DNA from: JBKBRC01 sp046292345
GTDB taxonomy: Bacteria > Bacteroidota > Rhodothermia > Rhodothermales > Rubricoccaceae
DNA length: 16,530 bases
Assembly (NCBI GenBank): GCA_046292345.1
Contig: JBKBRC010000051.1
Location: 1 to 16,530, forward strand
Direction of reading: 5' to 3'
Within the stretch, counting starts at the first letter, position 1. Every line of letters starts with the position of its first letter. The notes below the pieces were generated by a model. The model searched no databases and had not been told where the DNA came from. It saw nothing but the letters and a program-made list of their open reading frames with translations. Both the position numbers and the translations under genes were made by a program. This document shows, piece after piece, positions 6,083 through 13,048 of the stretch.

Positions 6083-7051
6083 ATGGCCACCAAGAAAGCC
6101 GCCCTCGGCAAGGGCCTCGGCGCCCTCCTCCCCCAGTCTTCCGCCTCGTCGGCCCCGGCCGACGAGCACGACGACGCGCGCCCGGCCAGCCGGCTCTACC
6201 ACTTCGAGGACCGCGTGCGTCTGGCCGGCCGCGTGGCCGACCTCGAGGTCGAGGCCATCCGCCCCAATCCGTACCAGCCGCGCAAGGACTTCGATGAGAC
6301 TGCGCTGGACGAGCTCGCCGCCTCCATCCGCCAGCTCGGCATCATTCAGCCGATCACCGTACGCGCGCTCGGGCAGGGTCGGTTCGAGCTCATCTCGGGC
6401 GAGCGCCGCCTGCGCGCGGCGCGGCGCGCGGGCCTGCGCAAGATTCCCGCGTTCGTACGCGAGGCCGACACCGAGGCCATGCTCGAGATGGCCATCGTCG
6501 AGAACGTGCAGCGTGAGGACCTCAACCCGATCGAGGTCGCGCTCGGCTACCAGCGGCTCATCGAGGAGATCGGGCTGACGCAGGAGCAGGTGGCCGACAA
6601 GGTCGGCAAGAGCCGCACGACGGTCACCAACGTGCTGCGCCTGCTGCGCCTGCCGCCGCGCGTGCAGGCGGCCCTGCGCGACGGCTCCATCACGGGCGGA
6701 CACGCGCGCATGCTCATCACGATCGAGGACGAGGCGCAGCAGACGGCGCTGCTCCGCGCAATCATGGACGACGGGCTCTCGGTGCGTGAGGTCGAGCGGC
6801 GCGCGCGGGCTCTGCGCAGCGACGCGCCTGCCGCCCCGGCCCCCCAGCCCGGCGGCGACAGCACCCCCGCCCGCCCCGTGCTCGCCGAGCGCGACCGCCT
6901 CGAGGTCGAGCAGCTCGAGGCGCGCCTGCGCGAGGCCCTCGCCACGCAGGTCGCCGTGCGCCACGGCGCCGCGGGCAGCGGGCGCATCGAGATCGCGTAC
7001 TACTCGCCCGACGACCTCGCGCGGCTCGTCGAGCAGATCGCTGGCGCGTGA
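6083..7051 (+). CDS. parB: ParB/Spo0J chromosome-partitioning protein
   Basis: This is the centromere-binding CTPase partner of ParA. The 322-residue protein starts with a basic ParA-activating peptide (KKAALGKGLGALLP), then a short linker. The ParB N-terminal domain carries NPYQPRKDFDE (62-72), the CTP-binding GERRLRAARRAG (106-117) and ENVQREDLNPIEVA (140-153). The helix-turn-helix LTQEQVADKVGKSRTTVTNV (165-184) follows, then SITGGHARML. After an Ala/Pro-rich linker near 235-255 comes the C-terminal dimerisation domain. The ATG at 6083 gives the conserved N-terminus. Its stop overlaps the next start (GTGA at 7048-7051), so DUF5683 is translationally coupled. Confidence 0.97.
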   Translation: MATKKAALGKGLGALLPQSSASSAPADEHDDARPASRLYHFEDRVRLAGRVADLEVEAIRPNPYQPRKDFDETALDELAASIRQLGIIQPITVRALGQGRFELISGERRLRAARRAGLRKIPAFVREADTEAMLEMAIVENVQREDLNPIEVALGYQRLIEEIGLTQEQVADKVGKSRTTVTNVLRLLRLPPRVQAALRDGSITGGHARMLITIEDEAQQTALLRAIMDDGLSVREVERRARALRSDAPAAPAPQPGGDSTPARPVLAERDRLEVEQLEARLREALATQVAVRHGAAGSGRIEIAYYSPDDLARLVEQIAGA

Positions 7052-7731
7052 CCGCGCGCGCCAGCAGACGCCCTGCATGCCCGGGCGAGCCCGGGCGCTC
7101 GGGCGGGCGCCTCGCCGTGCTCGCCGTGCTCGCCGTGCTCGCCGCCAGCCCGCGGGCGCAGACCGCCCCGGCCGACACGTCCGGCGCGCCGCCGGCCGCC
7201 GTGGGCGCGCTGATCCCGCCGCCTGCGGGCGCGGCCCTGCCGCCACCGGACAGCGTGCGCGTCCGCTCCCCACGGGGGGCCGTCCGGCGCGCGCTCGTGG
7301 CGCCGGGCTGGGGGCAGCTCTACAACGAGCAGCCCGCCAAGGCCCCCTTCGCGGCCGCGGCCGTGCTGGGAACGAGCGCCTTCGCGGCCTACTCGCAGCG
7401 GCGCTACACGCGCCTGCGCCGCGCGTTCCTCTACGTCTCGCGCGAGCAGAACGACCCCGCCGTGCCCGATCCGGACAACGAGTTCGCGCGCTTCTTCGCA
7501 GAGTGGGACGCCACGGGGCGCCGTCCGGCCGCCGTCACGCGCGCGCTGCGCGACAACGCGCGCCAGAACCGCGACCTGGCCGTGCTCGGCGTCGGCGTCG
7601 CCTACGCGCTGCAAGCGCTCGACGCCTACGTACACGCGCAGCTCGCCGGCTTCGACGTGAGCGAGGACCTCGCGGTCGTCCTCGGAGCCGCACCCGACGC
7701 AGCCATCGCCGTGCGCGTGCGCCTGCCCTGA
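7048..7731 (+). CDS. DUF5683-family membrane-associated protein
   Basis: The 227-residue protein has an N-terminal signal-like hydrophobic segment (RLAVLAVLAVLAASPRAQ) whose codons are a 9-bp repeat (CTCGCCGTG three times, 7111-7137). A Pro/Ala-rich linker follows. The DUF5683 core has RRALVAPGWGQLYNEQPAKA (residues about 81-100), a short hydrophobic helix, and a Tyr/Arg-rich segment RRYTRLRRAFLYVSREQND. A second hydrophobic segment, DLAVLGVGVAYALQALDAYV, comes later. Function is unknown. Location next to parB is a recurrent Bacteroidota arrangement in which dapB and lepB often follow; they do not follow here. The GTG start overlapping the parB stop is supported by coupling and by the signal peptide that follows. 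Confidence 0.85.
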   Translation: MTARASRRPACPGEPGRSGGRLAVLAVLAVLAASPRAQTAPADTSGAPPAAVGALIPPPAGAALPPPDSVRVRSPRGAVRRALVAPGWGQLYNEQPAKAPFAAAAVLGTSAFAAYSQRRYTRLRRAFLYVSREQNDPAVPDPDNEFARFFAEWDATGRRPAAVTRALRDNARQNRDLAVLGVGVAYALQALDAYVHAQLAGFDVSEDLAVVLGAAPDAAIAVRVRLP

Positions 7732-7734
7732 GGC

Positions 7735-7756
7735 GCCCCGATCGGCAGCCGGGGGC
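7735..7756 (+). terminator. Weak hairpin after DUF5683 gene
   Basis: GCCCC (7735-7739) can pair with GGGGC (7752-7756) around a loop that includes the palindrome CCGATCGG; CTTCACCCTTT follows. It is a modest candidate for ending the par transcript before the spt promoter. Confidence 0.3.
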
Positions 7757-7794
7757 TTCACCCTTTCTGTGCCCCTCCCACAGGGCGCGTGGTC

Positions 7795-7802
7795 TATCTT
7801 AG
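7795..7802 (+). promoter_or_regulatory. -7-like box of the spt operon
   Basis: TATCTTAG lies 37 bases before the ATG at 7840 and is the only AT-rich element nearby. A TTTC tract about 30 bases upstream could stand in for the -33 TTTG element. Confidence 0.45.
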
Positions 7803-7839
7803 GCGATTCCGACGCCGCGTGCCGGCTGTACGCATCCCC

Positions 7840-9177
7840 ATGACGCTTCCCGACTTCCACGGTCAGCGGTCCGCTCCGGCGGCCCCCGCCGCGAGCGCCC
7901 ACCGCGCCACCCCCTCTCTGCTGGCCAAGGCCGAGCGGTTCTTCGCACCCGAGGGGGACTTCAGCCGTGTGAAGGCGCAGGACCTCTACCCCTACTTCCG
8001 CCCCATCTCGGTGGCCGAGGGGACGCGCGCGCTCGTGGGCGGGCGCGAGGTCATCATGGCCGGCTCGAACAACTACCTCGGCCTCACGAGCGACCCCCGC
8101 GTGCGCGAGGCGGCCAAGCGTGCCATCGACACGTACGGCACCGGCTGCACCGGCAGCCGCTTCCTCAACGGCACGCTCGATCTCCACCTCGAGCTCGAGG
8201 AGCGTCTGGCGCGCTTCATGGGCACCGAGCGCTGCGTGCTCTTCTCGACCGGCTACATGACCAACCAGGGCGTCATCCAGGCCCTGGCCGACCGCGGCGA
8301 CCTTATCTTCTCGGACAAGGACAACCACGCCTGCATCATCGCCGGCACGCAGGTCTCGCTCGCCGAAACGATCCGCTACCGGCACGACGACATGGAGCAC
8401 CTGCGGCTCCTGCTCGAGCGGCACGCCAACGACAACCCCGACGCGGGCAAGCTCATCGTCACCGACGGCGTGTTCTCCATGTCGGGCACGATCGCGCGCG
8501 TGCCAGAGCTCGTCGAACTGGCCCAGACGTACGACGCGGCGCTGATGATCGATGACGCGCACGCCGTGGGCGTCGTCGGGCCGGGCGGACGCGGCTCGGC
8601 GGCCGCCTTCGGCCTCGGCGACCGCCCGACCATCACCACGGGCACGTTCTCGAAGAGCTTCGCCTCGCTCGGCGGCTTCGCCGTCGGCTCCGAGCTCGCC
8701 ATCGAGTTCATCCGGCACCGCGCCAGCGCGCACATCTTCAGCGCGTCCATGCCACCGGCCAACGTGGCCACTGTGCTCGCCTGCCTCGACATCCTTGAGG
8801 CCGAGCCCGAGCGCCTCGACCGCCTCGCCGCCATCTCGGACTACATGCGCGACGGCTTTCGCGCCCTCGGCTTCGACGTGTGGACGAGCCAGACGCCCAT
8901 CATCCCGGTCGTCATCGGCGAGATGTACACCGCGCTCGCGTTCTGGCGCGACGTCCTCGAGGCCGGCGTGTTCGTCAACGCCGTCGTGCCGCCGGCCGTG
9001 CCGCGCGGGCAGTCCATCATGCGCACGAGCTACATGGCCACGCACACCGACGACGACCTTGCGCGCATCCTCGACGTCTTCCGCTCCGTCGGCATCAAGC
9101 ACGGCATCATCAGCCCCGACGGTGGCCCGGGGCGCCTCGTGAGCGGCATCAACGGCGCCGAGAGCCTGACCGGCTAG
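7840..9177 (+). CDS. spt: Serine palmitoyltransferase (alpha-oxoamine synthase)
   Basis: This PLP enzyme condenses L-serine with a fatty acyl thioester to 3-ketosphinganine, the first step of sphingolipid synthesis. The 445-residue protein matches the Bacteroidota SPT pattern: YPYFRPI (50-56), GSNNYLGLT (75-83), YGTGCTGSRFLNGTLDLH (99-116), His163 in DNHACI (stacks on PLP in the family), Asp238 and His241 in IDDAHAVG, and the PLP lysine Lys272 in TGTFSKSFASLGG. HIFSASMPP and MATHTDDDL follow near the end. GSRFLNGTLDLH and the YPYF motif favour SPT over KBL or BioF, but substrate choice is inferred. The ATG at 7840 is preferred over an in-frame start at 7789, which overlaps the promoter box. 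The coding end is the first unit of a 21-bp tandem repeat that carries the stop. A ceramide synthase-like gene follows. Confidence 0.9.
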   Translation: MTLPDFHGQRSAPAAPAASAHRATPSLLAKAERFFAPEGDFSRVKAQDLYPYFRPISVAEGTRALVGGREVIMAGSNNYLGLTSDPRVREAAKRAIDTYGTGCTGSRFLNGTLDLHLELEERLARFMGTERCVLFSTGYMTNQGVIQALADRGDLIFSDKDNHACIIAGTQVSLAETIRYRHDDMEHLRLLLERHANDNPDAGKLIVTDGVFSMSGTIARVPELVELAQTYDAALMIDDAHAVGVVGPGGRGSAAAFGLGDRPTITTGTFSKSFASLGGFAVGSELAIEFIRHRASAHIFSASMPPANVATVLACLDILEAEPERLDRLAAISDYMRDGFRALGFDVWTSQTPIIPVVIGEMYTALAFWRDVLEAGVFVNAVVPPAVPRGQSIMRTSYMATHTDDDLARILDVFRSVGIKHGIISPDGGPGRLVSGINGAESLTG

Positions 9178-9327
9178 CGCGAGAGCCTGACCGGCTAGCG
9201 CGAGAGCCTGACCGGCTAGCGCGAGAGCCTGACCGGCGGGCGCGAGAGCCTGACCGGCGGGCGCGAGAGCCTGACCGGCGGGCGCGAGAGCCTGACCGGC
9301 GGGCGCGAGAGCCTGCCCGGCGGGCAC
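9160..9327 (+). repeat. Eight-copy 21-bp tandem repeat starting inside spt
   Basis: Eight 21-bp units run without a break from 9160 to 9327. Units 1-3 are GAGAGCCTGACCGGC plus TAGCGC. Units 4-7 are the same 15 bases plus GGGCGC. Unit 8 has ACC changed to CCC and ends GGGCAC. Unit 1 encodes the last residues E-S-L-T-G and the TAG stop of spt. The period is seven codons, so the spt frame reads ESLTG-stop-R three times, then ESLTGGR. Each unit can form a small GCC/GGC hairpin. The rest of the spacer to the next gene (9328-9397) shows nothing else. Confidence 0.97.
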
Positions 9328-9397
9328 CGATTCGCCGGGAAGGGTCGCACGAGGCGCGCCGGTGCGATTTTCCGCCTCCGCCTTCCCTGCTCCGCCG

Positions 9398-10582
9398 ATG
9401 CCCGACGCCCACCTCGAGCCCGACCTCGTTGCCGTGGCCCTGCCGCCCGGGACGGGCCCCGTTGCAGTGCGCCCCGTGCGCACTGCCGCTGACGCGCGCC
9501 GCTTCCAGGACTTCCCGTACCGCCTCTACGCCGGGCATCGGTTCTACGTGCCGCCGCTGCGCGCCGAACAGGCGAAGACGCTGAGCCCGAAGAAGAACCC
9601 GTTCTTCGAGCACGGACGCATGGCGCTCTTCCTGGCCGAGCGGGGCAACCACGTCGTGGGGCGCGTCGCTGCCATCGTCAACGGCAGGCACCTCGAGACG
9701 CACCGCGACGGCGCGGGCTTTTTCGGCTTCTTCGAGTGCGTCGAGGATGAAGACGTGGCCGGCGCGCTGCTCAACGCGGCCGCGGGCTACCTCCGCGCCG
9801 TCGGCATGAAGACCATGCGCGGCCCGACCAATCCGACGCTCAACGACACGGCCGGGCTGCTCGTGGACGGCTTCCTGCGCGAGCCGTTCATTCTGATGCC
9901 CTACAACCCGCCCTACTACGAGCGCCTCCTCACGCGGCACGGCCTGACGCGCGTGATGACGATGTGGGCCTACTACGTGCACGCGGCCAACGTAGACCAT
10001 GCCCGCTTCAAGCGCGGCGTGGACGTTGTCTACCGCCGCCACCCGGACCTGCGTGTCCGCCCCCTCGACAGGCGTCGCCTCGGCCAGGAGGTCGCGGCTG
10101 CCATGCGCATCTACAACGCCGGCTGGGCCGGCAACTGGGGCCACGTGCCCTACACCGAGGCCGAAGCGCAGCACCTCGCCGCCGACCTCAAGCAAATCCT
10201 CGACCCAGATCTGTTCCTGTTCGCCGAGCTCTCGGGCGAGCCGGTCGCCTTCTCGGTCTCGCTGCCCAATGTGAACGCCGCCCTCCGCCACGTGCCCGAC
10301 GGGCGCCTGTTCCCGCTCGGGCTGCCACGCCTGCTCGCGCACGCGCGCTTCGGCGCGGTGCACGAACTGCGCATGCCGCTCATGGGCGTCCTCCCCGAGC
10401 ACCAGGGCCGCGCCTTCGACGTGCCGCTCATCTACGAGACGATCCGGACGGGCCGCCGAAAGGGCTTCGACGCGTGCGAGATGAGCTGGGTGCTCGAGAC
10501 CAACACGCGCCTCATCAACGCACTCGAGAACCTCGGCGCCGTACGCGACAAGGAGTACGCGCTGTTCGAACGCGCGCTCTGA
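9398..10582 (+). CDS. YghO/bacterial ceramide synthase-like N-acyltransferase
   Basis: The 394-residue protein belongs to the GNAT-related YghO family, which includes the bacterial ceramide synthase described in Caulobacter. Family motifs are in order: DFPYRLYAGHRFYVPPLRAE (38-57), PKKNPFFEHGRMALFLAE (64-81), GFFGFFECVED (107-117), GPTNPTLNDTAGLLVDGF (142-159), MPYNPPYYERLL (167-178), YNAGWAGNWGHVPYTEAE (239-256), MGVLPEHQGRAFDVPLI (329-345), GFDACEMSWVLETN (356-369) and ALENLGAVRDKEYALFER (375-392). Directly downstream of serine palmitoyltransferase it is a good candidate for acylating the sphingoid base amine; this role is inferred from family plus context. The ATG at 9398 is chosen. A GTG at 9362 adds 12 residues with no conserved character. 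Confidence 0.85.
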   Translation: MPDAHLEPDLVAVALPPGTGPVAVRPVRTAADARRFQDFPYRLYAGHRFYVPPLRAEQAKTLSPKKNPFFEHGRMALFLAERGNHVVGRVAAIVNGRHLETHRDGAGFFGFFECVEDEDVAGALLNAAAGYLRAVGMKTMRGPTNPTLNDTAGLLVDGFLREPFILMPYNPPYYERLLTRHGLTRVMTMWAYYVHAANVDHARFKRGVDVVYRRHPDLRVRPLDRRRLGQEVAAAMRIYNAGWAGNWGHVPYTEAEAQHLAADLKQILDPDLFLFAELSGEPVAFSVSLPNVNAALRHVPDGRLFPLGLPRLLAHARFGAVHELRMPLMGVLPEHQGRAFDVPLIYETIRTGRRKGFDACEMSWVLETNTRLINALENLGAVRDKEYALFERAL

Positions 10583-10617
10583 CGCCTCCGGCTGCCCCAC
10601 TCCTCCCGGACGCCCCG

Positions 10618-11322
10618 ATGCGCCCCCGCTTCGTCTACTTCGACCTCGACGACACGCTGCTCGACCACCGCCGCGCCGAACGCGCCGCGCTTGCCGACGT
10701 GTACCGCCGGCACAGTGCCTGCCTGGGCGCGCAGCCGCTCGAGGCCGTCTGCGACACCTACCGCCGACACAACGCGCCGCTCTGGCGCGACTACGCTGCC
10801 GGCGCCATCTCCAACGCCGACCTGAAGCGTCTCCGTTTCGCGCGCACGCTCGACGCCCCCGGCGTGCGCGGGCTCTGCCCGGAAGCGCTCAGCGACGCCT
10901 ACCTCGAGGCCTACGGCACGCACTGGACGTGGACGCCGGGCGCGGAGGCTGCGTTCGAGGCGATCGCGGCACGCTTCCCTGTGGGCTTGCTCACAAACGG
11001 ATTTGCCGAGCAGCAACGGGCAAAACTGGCCCGCTTCCCACGTCTTGCCCGGGCCGCGCGGGCCGTCGTGATTTCCGAGGAGGTCGGCGCGATGAAGCCC
11101 GATCCGGCGCTGTTTGCGCACGCCGCGCGCTGCGCCGGCGTCCCGCCCGAGGGCATTCTCTACGTCGGCGATGCATTGCACAGCGACGTGGACGGCGCGC
11201 GCGCGGCCGGCTGGCAGGTCGCCTGGTACCGCGGCGACGCGGACCTCCGCCCGGGCGTGTTCACGTTCGACGCCTGGCCGTCGCTCCTGCGCGTCCTGCT
11301 CGGCGAGGGCCCACCGGCGTAG
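10618..11322 (+). CDS. HAD-superfamily phosphatase, YjjG-like
   Basis: The 234-residue haloacid-dehalogenase hydrolase has all four motifs: motif I DLDDTLLD (residues 9-16, nucleophile Asp9 and acid Asp11), motif II LLTNG (124-128), motif III Lys160 in GAMKPDPALF, and motif IV YVGDALHSDVDGA (182-194). A helical cap lies between motifs I and II. Size and the KPDP/GD-SDVxGA pattern resemble the YjjG/YfnB nucleotidase group, but HAD substrates cannot be read from sequence. It follows the acyltransferase by 35 bases with no promoter-like box, so it is probably cotranscribed. A role in lipid metabolism is possible but unsupported. The ATG at 10618 gives the motif I-proximal start. The gene ends one base before the convergent rhomboid stop. 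Confidence 0.88.
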   Translation: MRPRFVYFDLDDTLLDHRRAERAALADVYRRHSACLGAQPLEAVCDTYRRHNAPLWRDYAAGAISNADLKRLRFARTLDAPGVRGLCPEALSDAYLEAYGTHWTWTPGAEAAFEAIAARFPVGLLTNGFAEQQRAKLARFPRLARAARAVVISEEVGAMKPDPALFAHAARCAGVPPEGILYVGDALHSDVDGARAAGWQVAWYRGDADLRPGVFTFDAWPSLLRVLLGEGPPA

Positions 11323-11323
11323 C

Positions 11324-11923
11324 TTACAGCCCGAGGCCACGCAGGAAAATGCCTACCGCGGCCGGGTAGAGCAGAATCGTCAGCGCGAGCCCGCCTAGCG
11401 CGCCACCGAGGTGCGCCTCGTGCGCAATGCGCCCGCCGCCCTGCTGCGCCGCGTAGGCTGAGAGCGCGAGGTAGGCGAAGGCAAACACGATGGCCGGGAT
11501 CCCCACCGGGATGAACATGAAGTAGAGCGGCTGGAGCGGCCGGAAAAGGCAGAATGCGAACACGACGCCCGCGATCGCCCCGCTCGCGCCCACGGCTGAG
11601 TAGGCCGGGTTCTGCCGGTGCCGCCAGTAGGTGAGCGCGTTCGCCGCGAGATCCGAGCCGACGTAGAGCGCCAGGAAGCGCCACGCGCCAAGCTGCAGCT
11701 CCACGGGCGGCCCGAGAAAAAACAGCGTGAGCAGGTTGAAAAGCAAGTGCCCGAAGCCCACGTGCACGAAGCCGGCGGTCAGCCAGCGGTACCACTCGCG
11801 GTGCGCCTCGGCCGGGCGGAACGCCCAACGGCCGACGAGCGAGCCGTCCACGAGCAACGTGTACGCGCCGGTGAGGCCGTTCAGGATGAGCAGGAACGCG
11901 ACGACGGGCGTGTCGAGCAGCAT
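11324..11923 (-). CDS. Rhomboid-family intramembrane serine protease
   Basis: The 199-residue polytopic protein has about six hydrophobic helices. Rhomboid hallmarks are present: HVGFGHLLFNLLTLFFLG (residues 54-71), where His59 and Asn63 match the oxyanion-side HxxxN of GlpG; the catalytic GxSG as GASGAIAGV with Ser114; and the catalytic His171 in AHLGGALGG of the last helix. The active site therefore looks intact. It would cleave membrane-spanning substrates in the inner membrane; the substrate is unknown. The ATG at 11923 is chosen because the open frame above it runs over the promoter-like box and into the divergent lipoprotein gene. It is convergent with the HAD gene at a one-base distance, so there is no room for a terminator between them. 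Confidence 0.93.
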   Translation of the reverse strand: MLLDTPVVAFLLILNGLTGAYTLLVDGSLVGRWAFRPAEAHREWYRWLTAGFVHVGFGHLLFNLLTLFFLGPPVELQLGAWRFLALYVGSDLAANALTYWRHRQNPAYSAVGASGAIAGVVFAFCLFRPLQPLYFMFIPVGIPAIVFAFAYLALSAYAAQQGGGRIAHEAHLGGALGGLALTILLYPAAVGIFLRGLGL

Positions 11924-11947
11924 GGGCGCGGGAAGCAGACGGGCCGC

Positions 11948-11956
11948 GTAAGTTAC
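11948..11956. promoter_or_regulatory. Overlapping divergent -7-like boxes
   Basis: GTAAGTTAC is a 9-bp near-palindrome. The minus strand reads TAACTTAC (25 bases before the rhomboid ATG) and the plus strand reads TAAGTTAC (about 26 bases before the lipoprotein ATG). It is the only AT-rich element in the 58-base spacer and fits TAnnTT in both directions. Confidence 0.45.
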
Positions 11957-11981
11957 CCGCCCCTCTCCTGCGCGCTCGCCC

Positions 11982-12329
11982 ATGCCCGCCGCCTGCCGCC
12001 TTGCGGCGCTCCTGATCCTGACGCTCCTCGTCGCCTGCACCGACCGTCCCGGCGACCGCCTTGCTGGAACGTGGCGCCAGGCGACCGACGCCGACTCGCT
12101 CGGGATGCGCTACACGTTCTTCGCCGACGGACGCGCCCGCATCGTCTCGGTACCGGCCGAGGGGACGCCGCAGTCGTACGACGCACGTTTCTTCGTGGCC
12201 GACGACTCGCTGCTCACGCTCGCCGATGAGCAGGGTACCGAGCAGTTCGTCTTCCGGCTGCGCGGCGATACGCTCGTGCTCGGGAGCCGCGACGGCCCCT
12301 CGCGTACCCACCTCGTACGCGTCCGCTAG
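11982..12329 (+). CDS. Small lipocalin-like lipoprotein
   Basis: The 115-residue protein has a lipoprotein signal peptide: basic start, hydrophobic LAALLILTLLVAC and a lipobox LVAC with Cys19 as the lipidated residue. No Asp follows, so outer-membrane sorting is plausible. The mature part is short and beta-rich, with LAGTWRQ, then YTFFADGRARIV, QFVFRLRGDTLVL and a C-terminal HLVRVR. The GTW opening and alternating strands resemble small lipocalin-like (DUF-type) domains of Bacteroidota lipoproteins. Function is unknown. It is divergent from the rhomboid gene and followed by a similar lipoprotein. Confidence 0.82.
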   Translation: MPAACRLAALLILTLLVACTDRPGDRLAGTWRQATDADSLGMRYTFFADGRARIVSVPAEGTPQSYDARFFVADDSLLTLADEQGTEQFVFRLRGDTLVLGSRDGPSRTHLVRVR

Positions 12330-12348
12330 CGCGCGCCATGTCCGGCTG

Positions 12349-12366
12349 CCGGGCGAACGTTCCCGG
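12349..12366 (+). terminator. Weak hairpin between the two lipoprotein genes
   Basis: CCGGG (12349-12353) pairs with CCCGG (12362-12366) around CGAACGTT. An alternative outer pairing GTCCGG/CCGGAC (12340-12345 with 12363-12368) is also possible. No U tract follows. Confidence 0.28.
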
Positions 12367-12408
12367 ACCGCTGGCGTAAAGCCCTTCCGCTCTCCCGTCT
12401 TTTCCGCT

Positions 12409-12954
12409 ATGCCTCGCCTCTCGCTCGCGCTGCTGCCTCTGCTCCTCCTTGCGTGCCGCTCCGAGCCGGAGCCGGCCGTAGAGGTGGAACCGCTCCCGTC
12501 GCAGGAGGTCGCGGCCGATCTCCTCGGCACCTGGGTCGTGACGCGCGTGGACGGCAACGTACCCTCTGAAGAGGTGCGCCTCCAGTTTTCGCCGCAGGGT
12601 GAGCTCGTCCGCATGAGCGGCTCCGATGTCTCGCGCGGCGAGTACAGCCTGGCTGCGGACGACCGGCTCACGATCACCGACGCCACCGGCACCCGCCTCT
12701 ACACGCTCCAGATGAGCGGCAACCTCGCCACGCTGCGCCATGAGGACGGCTCCGAGACGCTCGAGATGAGCCGCCTGGCCGGCGTAGACGTCGAGCGCCT
12801 GGTGCCCTCCGCACCCGGCGAGGGTTCCCCCGCCGCGGAGCCCACACCGGGCGCCGGGGAAGCGCCGGCGCCCGACGCCTCCCCGGCGCCTGGCGTTACG
12901 CCAGGCCCGCAGCAGCCGGCGGCCCCGCAGACGTCCGGCGAGCAGCAGCTCTGA
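12409..12954 (+). CDS. Lipocalin-like lipoprotein with Pro/Ala-rich tail
   Basis: The 181-residue protein starts with a lipoprotein signal, LSLALLPLLLLAC, with Cys16 as the lipidation site. After a short acidic linker, a lipocalin-like domain begins with LLGTWVVTRVDGN (about 40-52) and continues through EVRLQFSPQGELVRM, GEYSLAADDRLTITD and YTLQMSGNLATLRHEDGSETLEMSRL. The last 45 or so residues are a Pro/Ala/Gly-rich, probably disordered tail. The first domain has the same layout as the preceding lipoprotein (GTW opening, DGS near the end), so the two may be old paralogues. The ATG at 12409 gives a standard signal peptide; the longer open frame upstream overlaps the first lipoprotein in another frame. 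Function is unknown. Confidence 0.82.
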   Translation: MPRLSLALLPLLLLACRSEPEPAVEVEPLPSQEVAADLLGTWVVTRVDGNVPSEEVRLQFSPQGELVRMSGSDVSRGEYSLAADDRLTITDATGTRLYTLQMSGNLATLRHEDGSETLEMSRLAGVDVERLVPSAPGEGSPAAEPTPGAGEAPAPDASPAPGVTPGPQQPAAPQTSGEQQL

Positions 12955-13048
12955 GCCCTCCGCCGCTCGCACACCGGAAGGCCTCTCCGGACACTCTTCC
13001 CCGCGGGCACTCCTCCCGTGGACGGCGGGGGTTGCCGGCGCATGACGC

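Noticed and set aside
9160..9327. CRISPR or REP/BIME element
   Set aside because: The 21-bp units are contiguous without spacers and the unit derives from the spt coding end. No other copy was noticed elsewhere in the window.
9178..9397. Translational fusion of SPT and the acyltransferase through the repeat array
   Set aside because: The two genes are in different frames, and the spt frame meets TAG at the first three units. Even without these it would end in the wrong frame inside the next gene.
7000..9483. An 827-codon minus-strand open frame across DUF5683 and spt
   Set aside because: It is antisense to two recognised genes and contains the 21-bp array as AGQAL-type repeats. It has no domain or motif and is explained by composition.
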